Source of the DNA: Thamnidium elegans
Taxonomy: Eukaryota > Mucoromycota > Mucoromycetes > Mucorales > Mucoraceae
Assembly: GCA_025201345.1 (NCBI GenBank)
Contig: JAIXMG010000011.1
Coordinates: forward strand, 372,001 to 436,000
Direction of reading: 5' to 3'
Length of the DNA: 64,000 nucleotides
Shown here piece after piece: positions 22,811 through 32,971 of this stretch. A program made the translations under genes and the position numbers. The notes below the pieces were generated by a model. It was not told the DNA's origin. It ran no database searches and saw only the letters and a list, made by a program, of their open reading frames with translations. Numbering within the stretch: position 1 is the stretch's first letter; every line of letters begins with the position of its first letter.

Positions 22811-22942
22811 AAGGGTCAAAGACACTGCTTGTTTCGCAAGCTTACCGAAGCATCCGCCAAATCCACAATGCAAGTCACCTGTAAGACAATCTTTAAACAA
22901 CCGCCTAGAATCTATTTTCTGGGTACAACCCGTGATAAATAG
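22811..22942 (+). promoter_or_regulatory. GC-richer, hairpin-forming element with a 24-codon uORF upstream of TPS2
   Basis: Unlike the AT-rich flanks, this block holds perfect hairpins: GCTTG-TTTCG-CAAGC (22827-22841), GCTT-ACCG-AAGC (22840-22851) and GGGT-ACA-ACCC (22921-22931). The first two share bases 22840-22841, so they are mutually exclusive. An ATG at 22868 opens a uORF (MQVTCKTIFKQPPRIYFLGT, TRDK, stop at 22942) ending 124 nt before the TPS2 start. On the minus strand an overlapping frame also stays open (CLTGDLHCGFGGCFGKLAKQ). A regulatory leader, a structured RNA on either strand, or a relic exon are all possible. I match it to no known RNA family. Confidence 0.4.
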
Positions 22943-23066
22943 GTTTTTAACAAGTATAAATATTGCTATTTAAATTTTCTCTAGTCTTCTTGCTTTTCTT
23001 CTTTCTTATCTTTTTCTTTTTTATTAGTATTATTACTGTTAAACATACTTATTAGAAGAAAAAAAA

Positions 23067-26000
23067 ATGTTATCTAGTTCATCTCTTACAGCAGAAAAGG
23101 TGGCACACTATTTACCTCTATCGGGTCAATTGCCGGATATCCAGGGACGTATTATCAATGTAACACATCAAATCCCTTATAATATTTTACGCAAGCAAAA
23201 TCATCAAACCAATTCAATTGATGAAATACCAACTCCACCCAGATCACCTCTTCATTCAAACAAGTCTGATATATCCCTTCATCCTTCTTTACCCGAACAA
23301 AATCCTACAACACCTGATCCCGTTGCAGCTGCTCCTATTTCTAAATTAGCCCGTCACCATAAACGAGGTGTTACCTTGCGTATGAAATTTCATGCTGCTG
23401 ATTGGACTGTAGTAGAAAGAAGAGGTCATCAAGCTCTTTATGCTGGTATTCAAAGTCTTTCTAAAGAATATGAAACAATTCATATCGGTTGGACTGGTCC
23501 TATTCGTGAACAAGGTACTAGAAATAAAGTGGCTCCAAAGAACTTGGCAATAGAAGATAAGATTAAATTACAATCACTTTTATGGGAAACCGGTCATATT
23601 GTCCCTGTTTTTTTGGATAACAAATCTCATGGTCATTATGAAGGGTATTGTAAACAAGGTAAATTATAATTAACGATTATATAAATGCATATATTTATTT
23701 ATTTGAGAATATAATAGTTTTATGGCCTGTGTTTCATTATTTGGTTCAAACTTCTTCTGGAGATAGTCGAGCAGAAAAACGTCATTGGGATGATTACGTT
23801 GCAGTAAATCAACAATTCGCAGATACAGTTATCGATCGATACCAACCTAATGATATTAGTAAGCTATATAAAGTGTTTTAGCGTAACAACAACAACAACA
23901 ACAAAAAAGGTACTAACGAATTATATAGTTTTTGTAAACGATTACCATTTATTATTGGTACCTGAAATGATCCGTGAGAAACTACCAGACGCAGCTATTG
24001 GTATTTTTATTCATGCAACATTTCCTAGTTCTGAAATATTTAGATGTTTACAAAGTAAGAAACAAAGTTTATATATAACAAAAAATTAAGCTTTTTATTT
24101 AATCCTTTAGCTCGGAATAAAATCTTACAAGGCATGTTGGGAGCCAATTTAATCGGGTTTCAGGTATAAAATAATAATAACAATAATAATAATAAATAGT
24201 TCAACTAATATATATATATATAATAACAACAGACATATTCTTATGCAAGACATTTTATATCTTCTTGTACACGTGTACTTGGTTGTGAAACGACTCAAGT
24301 TGGCGTAAGTTATAATGGAACCACTATATCAGTTGGTGCTTTCCCTATTGGTGTTGATTGTAATCGAGTCAATCAATTCTGTAAACAGCCTGGAGTACAA
24401 CCCAAAATGGATGCAATTAGGGATATGTATACTGGTAAAAAAATAATCGTTGGTCGTGATAAATTAGATAGCACAAAAGGTATCTTGCAAAAATTACATG
24501 CGTTCGAGGCCTTTTTAAAGAATTACCCAGAATGGCAAAATAATGTCGTCCTCATTCAAGTCGCTACCCCAACTCATGGTGACCATTCCAAATTAGAGGC
24601 CAAAATCTCCGAAGCAGTTAGCCATATTAACGGTACTTATGGTTCGCTTGAATTTACTCCTGTACATTACTATCATCAAGAAATCGATCGGGATGAATAT
24701 TATGCTCTTTTATCTGTAGCTGATCTCGCTTTAATCACTTGTAGTCGTGATGGTATGAATACTACTTCTTATGAGTATATTCTTTGTCAGCATAATAAAC
24801 CAGAACATGGTTCACTTATTCTTTCTGAGTTTGCTGGAACTGCTGGTTCTCTTAGCGCCGCTATTTTGGTTAACCCTTATGATTATGCTGGTGTTGCAAG
24901 AAATATCAGTGAGGCATTAACTATGCCTATTGAAGAGAAGATTACACGTCATGAGGTAATAATAAATATATATGTATATAAACTTTTCTATTATTAACTT
25001 TTTTATTTGTACAACTTGTCATATAGAAACTTTATAATCACGTCACTAGTCATACAGCAGAATTCTGGGCCCATTCCTTTATTAAACAGCTTGTCAGCGT
25101 GAGCGAGCAACAAGATTTACAATCTCATGCCACTCCCAAATTAGATGTTGATAGACTTGTTCAAGATTACAAATCTGCTAAAAAGAGAATCATGTTTTTC
25201 GATTATGATGTAAACATATATACCTTTTTTTTTTTCTCACACATATAAAATATTAACCTTCTTTATATAGGGAACTTTAACTCCTATTGTTTCTGTACCT
25301 TCCGATGCTAAACCTTCCGCAGATATGTTAAAGGCATTACAAATTCTTTGTGATGATCCAAAGAATATTGTTTGGGTTGTATCTGGCAGAGACCAAATCG
25401 TTCTTGATGAATGGTTAGGAAATAACATTAAAAATATTGGACTTAGTGCAGAACACGGGTGTTATATTAAAGCTGCAGGCTCGGATGATTGGAGAAGTAT
25501 TGTGGATGGAATAGATATGAGTTGGAAAGCTGATGTGGTTGAAATCTTTGATTATTACACAGAGAGAACTCAAGGAAGTTTTGTGGAACACAAAAAGTCT
25601 TCAATTACATGGCACTTTAGACTAGCTGACGCAGAGTATGGGTATGTACTTATTCCCCCCCCTTTTTTTTTTACTTTTTTAAATGTTTCTAAAAAAATTA
25701 TTGTCACTAGTGCTTTCCAAGCAAAAGAGTGTCAAAACCATTTAGAAAATGCTATTGTATCAAAATTCCCTGTAGAGATATTAGTTGGTAAAAAGAACCT
25801 TGAAATTAGACCAATGTCAGTTAATAAGGGAGAGATTGTCAAGCGAATTCTTGCTAGTAACCCAGATACAAACTTGGTACTTTGTGCAGGTGATGATAAG
25901 ACAGATGAAGATATGTTTCGAGCTCTTAGTTCTGCTCACTATATTCAGAGGCAACAATCCACTCCTCCTGCTTCTATAAAGGGAGAAAAAACTGGTAATT

Positions 26001-26149
26001 CCCCTCCTCCTTCTATCATTTGGCCGGAAACTGACTCTACCCTGTACTCTATTACTGTCGGACCTTCCGAAAAGAAAACTCATGCCAATTGGCATGTAAA
26101 TACTCCTCAACAAATTATTCAAGTTTTAGAAACTTTAGCATCTTCATAA
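23067..26149 (+). CDS. TPS2: Trehalose-6-phosphate phosphatase with N-terminal synthase-like domain (Tps2 type), 875 aa
   Basis: Eight exons (23067-23658, 23718-23858, 23929-24054, 24111-24163, 24233-24955, 25027-25209, 25271-25641, 25711-26149), all phases consistent. The N-terminal 70 residues after IINVTHQIPYNIL are Pro/Ser-rich. A GT20 domain follows: LWPVFHYL, VNDYHLLLVPEMIR, IGIFIHATFPSSEIFR, GRDKLDSTKGILQKLHAF, SEFAGTAGSLSAAILVNPYD. Then the HAD phosphatase domain from about residue 600: FFDYDGTLTPIV (nucleophile and acid Asp), VVSGRD, SAEHGCYIK and CAGDDKTDEDMFRAL. This is the fungal Tps2 layout, dephosphorylating trehalose-6-phosphate in the cytosol within the synthase complex. In the synthase half, the usual glucose-6-phosphate region reads GWTGPIREQ, close to the canonical GWPG; activity of this half is uncertain and in Tps2 proteins it is normally structural. 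Confidence 0.95.
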
Positions 26150-26295
26150 AAAAAAATATCCCCCCCCCCCCCTTACTACACTTTCTATTATATAAATCTA
26201 AATATAAAAAAAAAAAGCGTGACAGTCTTAAATCGTTTTTTGTACCTTTTTTTTTCTTTTCTCTTCTCAAAAATCGTTTTTTTCTCTCTCTATCT

Positions 26296-26995
26296 ATGCA
26301 CTTTCAAAACGTATTCATATGTTTGATTATTTCAATACTAAGCGTTTTAGGTAACCGTTTATATTTGTGTCATATATCTTTTTTTTTTTGTAACTTATTT
26401 TTTTTTTAATATATGTAGTAAAGACAGAAGATATTGCAACAACTCTCTATCCTTACATATATACCAACCTTAATAACTGGCCATGCGTACGATTACTAAA
26501 CGCAACAGGAACCATTGGCTGTCATGGTAACTAGTTACGTTTCATCAACTCCCCCATTTCCTTCTCTTTCGCTAAAAAAAAAAGAATGCCAATTTATATG
26601 TAGCTTTAAAAAAACAAACTGGCGTATTATACCAAACCAATACACAACTTGAACTAAACAACTTTATAAGCGATAAAGTAGTTAGGGATTTTGCCCTTGT
26701 TATTCCCTATAGTTTATTAACGCGAAACAATATTGAAGCACTTTCGTCTACGGGGAAAGTGACAGGTCTGATCGTTTTATTGAATAACTCTACAACTATT
26801 GATCGTCTTTCATCGCCTGATTCATCTTGTCCTAATTGTCAATTTGGACTTTATGCTAACGATACCGAACAGTACATATGGAACCCTCAAGCCCAAAATT
26901 TAATTGAAGAGAGCTTTGAGTTACCTATTTTTGCTATTTTACCAGAAGATGATTTATCTCGATCCGTATATGATACTGTGACCAAGGTTAGACTT

Positions 26996-27035
<40 letters not shown>

Positions 27036-27375
27036 AGCGATAAAACTAATATAACTATAGAGTGTATTGTATAATGAAAATAAAGGGTATAGAAACTTCC
27101 CTTTAAAAGCCATTGATTTTGATTTATTTATGTGGGCAGCTGTCAATTCTGAAACATGTCTTCGAAGAGGTTGGTGTCAAGTTGTTGGCGGTATGTCCGT
27201 GTATTCTTCACCTTCTTTAAATATTGAACCAGAAGATAAAAAGCCAATTATTATTGTATCATCCAGTATGGATGGTAGATCATTATTTCATGATTTAACT
27301 GTAGGCTCTTCTAAAGATGTTTCTGGCTTAGTTACTGTATTAGCAATTGCAGATGCATTAAAAAGGGTTAGTTAT

Positions 27376-27414
<39 letters not shown>

Positions 27415-28764
27415 AATCCATGTATCAATAGGCTCCAAAACCTTTAGACTCATTACCAAAACATATTCTTTATACATTATTTACTGCAGAATCATGGGGA
27501 TTTGCAGGTTCACAAAGATTTGTAGACGATATTTCTTCGCCATTCCAATGTACCAATGCTACAAGAGCAACACCATGTCCTTTTATCAACGCACCGTGTA
27601 CTTTTCCTTGTGTACGAGATTTGAATTTTAAACGTATCAATTTTGACAGTATTGAATCCATATTTGAATTCCAATCTGTATCAGGTATCAATAACAATTA
27701 CACCAATCAATTCTACATGCATGTAGATAATGGACAACAAAATCAACCTCTGTTGGCATCTCTTCAACCTTATCAAAATATAAAACAAGCATCAATGGAT
27801 GGTATTGATCGCAAGTTACCACCCAGTAGCGCAATGAGTTTTTTACAAAAGAAGAGAGATATCAATGCAGTTGTTATTACGGACTATCAAAGCAGTCTTG
27901 GAAAGTAAAATACTATGTAAAAAAAAAAAAAAAAGGCGTGTAATTGTGTTAATTTCTTTTATGAATAGCTACTATAACAGTGATGTTGATATTAACCTTG
28001 ATTTAGTATCAATGGCCAATTCAGTTTGTGGATTAGTCAATTCAACCGCTAACGCTATCTATAACCATGCTTCCAATGAAAAAGGAAATTTTATATCTGC
28101 TAATTGTACTTTGGTTTCATCTTTATTGGATTGTTTAATTTCTAACTTTTCTTGTTCATTCATGCAAGATTATTTTAACGGTAACTTTAGACAAAGAATT
28201 TTTTTTTCTTCTAATCTTCTCATATATATGTATAGTTTCTGGTGTAGCAAGAGTAGGTCATTACCCGTCTGTTTATTCTTTTGAAAATCCTCAAGCACAA
28301 CTTTTACAAAGATTTGTGTTTAGTTTCCTAAGCGGAATAACAGGTTTAGAGAGATCAGGTTCAGATAACCAACCTGTATCGTGCCAAACCATTAAGGATT
28401 GTACTAATGGAGAATATTGTATTAAGCAGAAATGTGTATCTACATTGACAACATATCATGAAGCTTATGGTACTGGATTACAGTACGATGAAAGCACAGG
28501 ATTTGTTCAAGTTGTAGATCCTACAAAGGGTACCTGGACAGAAAGCACGTACGTATTATTATTATTATTATCGTTATAAAAAAGTAGATTTTTAATTTAT
28601 ATTATAATTATAGATGGGATCCACCCGCTATGCGTATATTTTTGGTCACCTCTAAAACGCATCAAATAGTAGAACTTGTGGTAGGATTATTATGGATGAC
28701 TATTAGTTTTATGCTAGTTTTGTTCTTGAAGCGATATCTTACAAAGACGTTCAAGACAGAATAA
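26296..28764 (+). CDS. Nicastrin, gamma-secretase subunit, 666 aa
   Basis: Eight exons (26296-26350, 26419-26526, 26604-26986, 27061-27366, 27432-27904, 27969-28180, 28236-28548, 28614-28764). Signal peptide MHFQNVFICLIISILSVLG; large lumenal domain with several N-glycosylation sites and family landmarks YPYIYTNLNNWPCVRLLNAT, NCQFGLYANDTEQYIWNPQA, FDLFMWAAVNSETCLRRG, PIIIVSSSMDGRSLFHDL and LFTAESWGFAGSQRFVDDI, which aligns with the aminopeptidase-like ETFDYIGS region (here ESWGFAGS). PPSSAMSFLQKKRDINAVVI also fits. One C-terminal transmembrane helix (ELVVGLLWMTISFMLVLFL) ends in a short basic tail. Nicastrin stabilises presenilin/Aph-1/Pen-2 and gates substrates. Slightly shorter than animal forms. 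Introns 3 and 4 contain A tracts of about 30 nt close to unusual GTTAG donors. Confidence 0.92.
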
Positions 28765-28775
28765 AATCATTTTTT

Positions 28776-28844
28776 CTAATAAATTATTTTTTTACGAACA
28801 TCTTGATATATATCTGGTAACGAGTCTAACAATAAAAGTATTAA

Positions 28845-28885
<41 letters not shown>

Positions 28886-30312
28886 TACGCGCACACGAAA
28901 TAATACCTTTGTGAGATGTAACATTACTATCCATTGATTTCAATCTTTTTAAAGGCCTATCTTCTTCCTCAATCGTATCTCCCACAATAGAAGTTCCATA
29001 AGACCATACAGAATAAATCGATTCAATAGACATGGAATGGAATGGGACCGGTTCAGATTCATTTTGATGAATTTCTTCGGCTTCTTTATTGAAAGAAGCA
29101 TCTGTCATAGAAATAGACCATCCTTCATCTGTATCAAAAAACCTTGAAAATGATGCACTGGCAGTTGGCGTAGAAGGTATCTTTCGATTGTTACTATCTG
29201 CATTTAAATCATTGGCAGAAGTTGAGATAGACATGGCTTCACCTTGACTAGGACTTCTTACGCTAAATGGCATACTCTCATGAATGGGAGTTGATATACT
29301 CATATTATCCGTACTATCTAAACTTAACAGCGGGCATTTACTGGTCTCCATAGGACTAGAAATAGACATATCTGATTTGTTATTGTGTTCGTTTACTTTG
29401 GGTATAAGCATCCATTTTGCAGAATCTGATTCTTTTAAAGACATGGATATAGAGGTTGGTACTAAACGAAATTGTGGACTTAATACAAGTAAATGTAGAA
29501 TATGATCCTATGTATTTCTATATGCATCAGTGATAACTTTCTTTTTATATAAATGTAATATTTAATTTACCTTTTCAACAGGCTTTGTATATGTTTTCTT
29601 TACTTGCAGTAATATTTCGGTTGTATTTAAATAAGGACGATTATCAAATACTTTTACTACTGTATCTTCCAAATCAAGATCAAACCCTTGATCTTCAACT
29701 TCATTCGGTGTACTAGCTTCAACACAATCTTCATTTATAGTTGGTTTAATATAATTATCTGGTAAAATAAATACACATCTTGTATTGCATATTTCAATCA
29801 AGGCACCCGTCTTTAATACACTAGGTTTGTCACGAGGCTTTTTTGGTACTTGATTTAATTTAATACCGTTACGTCCATAAACATGTAACTCCCAACGGTC
29901 ACGACGAACACTATATCTAACTTCACAATGTTTTCGAGAAATCGCTTTTGAACTACCAAAATCAATATCTACTTGTGGTATAGGTTGCTTTTGACGCGTC
30001 GATCTAGGAGTAGTGCCTGAACGACCTATAATGACTTTAGACTGACTCAAGTAACTCGTCCAGTTAGAGCCTGCTAATCGTGGGTAAAGATGAGCTGTGT
30101 TTGCTGGAACTGAAGGTGTATTGACAATTATGGTGTCAGATGAATCGGTCAAAAGATGAAAACCGTTTGACAGTTCTGCGTCGTTAAACTATCAAACTAC
30201 TTAGTCTCTCTCTCTCTTTTTTTTTAAACAGCAAAGGAAAGGCCTTTTTATTTATTTATTTACAACATTGTGTACGAACCGATTGACTATTTGATTGAGA
30301 GTTATTTAGCAT
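28776..30312 (-). CDS. FHA-domain protein (Fhl1-like FHA, no forkhead), about 430 aa
   Basis: Model: exons 30312-30276, 30175-29571, 29507-28907, 28825-28776. The FHA domain (about residues 35-140) has KVIIGRSG, SSKAISRKHCEVRYS, WELHVYGRNGIKLNQ and ALIEICNTRCVFILP; the 'D-(L/F)-G-x-S-K-x-(I/V)-S-R-x-H' and 'GRNG' signatures are closest to the FHA of fungal Fhl1 forkhead factors. Downstream is only a Ser-rich disordered region with recurring MSIS/SISM motifs and RPLKRLKSMDS; no winged helix is seen. A phosphothreonine reader in the nucleus is inferred. The intron with a 36-nt T tract (28826-28906) is a multiple of three and lacks stops, so retention would add a poly-Lys insert. The first exon (donor GTACAC) is the least certain part. 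Its stop is 11 nt from that of nicastrin. Confidence 0.75.
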
Positions 30313-30577
30313 GTTTTTATTTTGTAAAAAAGAAAAAAAGTATCTCATGGCAATAAATTTTATTGGTTGCAAATAAATTTATTTGTTCTGCTAAATTTTA
30401 TTTATAAGAGGGATTCTGATTTATATGTCTAATGAAGTCGTTCTCTAGCTTATACAGTAATAAGTACTTGATGATATTTTTCTTTTTTTTAAAAAAAAAA
30501 AGGTACTCAACATTTGATGTCAAAGAAACTTGTAGCACCTTGGAATAATATGTACACAGAATAATGATCAAATATCA
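30313..30577. other. Intergenic upstream of the FHA gene
   Basis: AT-rich; a 15-codon ORF at 30517 (MSKKLVAPWNNMYTE) precedes the small ORF at 30578 in another frame and could be linked to it. Confidence 0.4.
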
Positions 30578-30697
30578 ATGCAAGTAAAAAGAGAGCTTTT
30601 TCAATCTGATTGTCCGGATATACAATTATCCTACAGATACAACCAGTACCATAAAGCTATCAATTCAGGTGCCGTTAAGTTACCAGCGTGGGAATGA
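30578..30697 (+). CDS. Small ORF, 39 aa, candidate
   Basis: ATG 30578 to TGA 30697. The peptide (MQVKRELFQSDCPDIQLSYR, then YNQYHKAINSGAVKLPAWE) has balanced composition and higher GC than its flanks, unlike chance ORFs here. It may be the last exon of a spliced gene; the ORF MSKKLVAPWNNMYTE 60 bp upstream is a possible first exon, though no clean splice pair joins them. Family unknown. Confidence 0.3.
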   Translation: MQVKRELFQSDCPDIQLSYRYNQYHKAINSGAVKLPAWE

Positions 30698-31194
30698 CAC
30701 GATCAAGTTTAACCGTTTTTTCCCCCCTTTTTTTTTCGCTGTCAAATCGAAAAATAAATAAATAAACAATTCCTATTTTATTTGAACCCTTATTGTTTTA
30801 TGTACACAGATAAAAAAATATATGATAATTGATACTATATAAACAATACGAAAAAAATAAAGATGTATAATAAATACTATTTTTTTTTTCTGTACATATA
30901 TAATTAAGCTTTGTCATAACGGATAAACTTATAAATGTTTTTTTTTTTTTAATATTGTTTTTGTGTTTTAACAATTAAACAAAAAAGCAACGCTTATATG
31001 TATAATAGGAGTCAAACGCGGAGAACAAATGTAAATTGCATTATTGATACGAATTGTGGAGAACAAGTCAAAAGCGGTACTATAAACATCTAGGCATGTG
31101 AATTTTTTTTTTCACGTAAACCTTATAATTGACTTGTTTTTTTCCTCTTTTTTTTTCATACTTCTTTCTTTTCTTTTTGCACTTATAAAAAAAA
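30698..31194. other. Intergenic, promoter side of the acyl-CoA dehydrogenase gene
   Basis: T-rich with several 8-13 nt homopolymers; no gene seen. Confidence 0.5.
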
Positions 31195-32860
31195 ATGTTG
31201 AGAACTAGTTCCCGTTCCATTAACTTGCTTGCTCGTTCTATTTCCAAGAGGTATTTATTTTTTATTAGTATTTTAAGCCCCTGATATAAACTAATTAATT
31301 TGAAAACTAGAACTTTCACTCAATCTGCCATTGCTCGCAATGCCGTTGGTCTTCCTACCTCTCTTCAAGCTTTCACTGAAGAAGAAATGATGCTCCGTGA
31401 AGTTGGTACGTAAGAAAAGGAACTGATATATATATATATATAAAACATTTTATACTTAAAACTTTATTTTTTAAGTTCGCAAGTTTGCTCAAGAAGTTGT
31501 TAAGCCCAAAGTTTCAGAAATGGATGAAACCGAGAAACTTGATTCTTCTATTTTAAAGTCTCTTTTTGACCAAGGTGTAAGTATCCTTATTATTTTTGTA
31601 AAATGTAAATTTTTTAATCGTCTTTTTTCTTTCCTAGCTTATGGGTATTGAGACTGATGCTGAATATGATGGTTCTAATTGTTCATTCACCTCTGCTATT
31701 ATCACCATTGAAGGTAATTTATATCAAGTATATAAGCTATACAAAAAAAAAATTATTAAAATTGGGGATTAAATATAGAACTCGCCAAGGTTGATCCTTC
31801 TATCAGTGTTATCTGTGATGTTCAAGTAAGTAAAAAAAAAAAAAAAAAAAAAAAAACCTCTTTTTTCAGTTACTTATCCCCCTTTTTTTTACGTGCGTAG
31901 AATACTTTGGTTGGTACTCTTGTTCGTCAATATGGTACTGAATATATCAAAAAGAAGTTCCTTACAAAGTTGGCCACTGAATCCGTTGGTTGTTTCTGTT
32001 TATCTGAATCTGGTTCCGGCTCTGATGCTTTCGCTCTTCAAACCCGTGCCGTTGAAAAGGATGATCATTACGTTATTACCGGTTCCAAGATGTGGATTAC
32101 CAACTCTGCTGAAGCCGATATCTTTTTAGTCTTTGCCAACGTGTAAGTTTATCTTATTTTTTATAGAAAAAAAAAAAAGAGGAGAAAGTAGAGTAGAGTT
32201 AAGAGTACTAAATTATATACGCTATAAAGCGATCCTTCCAAGGGTTATAAGGGTATTACTTGTTTCATTGTTGAAAAGTCAATGGGTGTTGAAGTTGCCA
32301 AGAAGGAATCCAAGTTGGGTATCCGTGCCTCTTCCACCTGTGTCTTAAACTTTGACGAAATCCGTGTCCCCAAGGAAAACATTCTTGGTGAAGTAGGTAA
32401 GGGTTACAAGTACGCTATTGAGATTTTAAATGAAGGTCGTATTGGTATTGCCGCTCAAATGATTGGTACTGCTCAAGGCGCCTTTGATTTAGCTTTACCT
32501 TATCTTTTCCAAAGAAAGCAATTTGGTCAATATATTGGTGATTTCCAAGCTATGCAACATCAATACGCTCAAATTGCTACCGAGATTGAAGCTGCTAGAC
32601 TCTTGACTTACAATGCTGCTCGTTTGAAGGAAGAAGGTAAGACTTTCGTTAAGGAAGCTGCTATGGCCAAGTTATATTCTTCTCAAATTGCTGAACGTGC
32701 TGCCAGTAAGGCCATTGAATGGTGTGGTGGTGTTGGTTTCACTCGTGAGTTAGGCGTCGAAAAGTTCTACAGAGATGCCAAGATTGGCGCTATTTATGAA
32801 GGCACTAGCAACATTCAACTTCAAACTATTGCCAAATTGATTTCTAATCAATACAAGTAA
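31195..32860 (+). CDS. Short/branched-chain acyl-CoA dehydrogenase, mitochondrial, 415 aa
   Basis: Seven exons (31195-31250, 31311-31405, 31476-31576, 31638-31713, 31779-31825, 31901-32142, 32230-32860). The N-terminus [20 protein letters not shown] is an Arg/Ser-rich mitochondrial presequence. Acyl-CoA dehydrogenase landmarks follow: [20 protein letters not shown] and [19 protein letters not shown] (FAD/substrate loops), [58 protein letters not shown], and the catalytic-base region [19 protein letters not shown] with Glu in YEGT. This places it with ACADSB/SCAD enzymes of branched-chain amino acid or short fatty acid oxidation, using FAD and electron-transfer flavoprotein. Last intron uses an AAG acceptor. 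Codon use is of the highly expressed type. Confidence 0.95.
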
Positions 32861-32971
32861 AAGAAAATTATTACACATAGAAAAACCTCTCCTCCTCCCC
32901 AATTGGCTGAACTATAATATATTATTATTTTTTTTCAGCCATTTTTTATTTTTTTTTAATAAAATAATAAT

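Noticed and set aside
22811..22942. U6, U2, SRP, RNase P or TPP riboswitch
   Set aside because: Compared from memory with their conserved cores; only a short GCTTCGG-like word is shared, so none fits.
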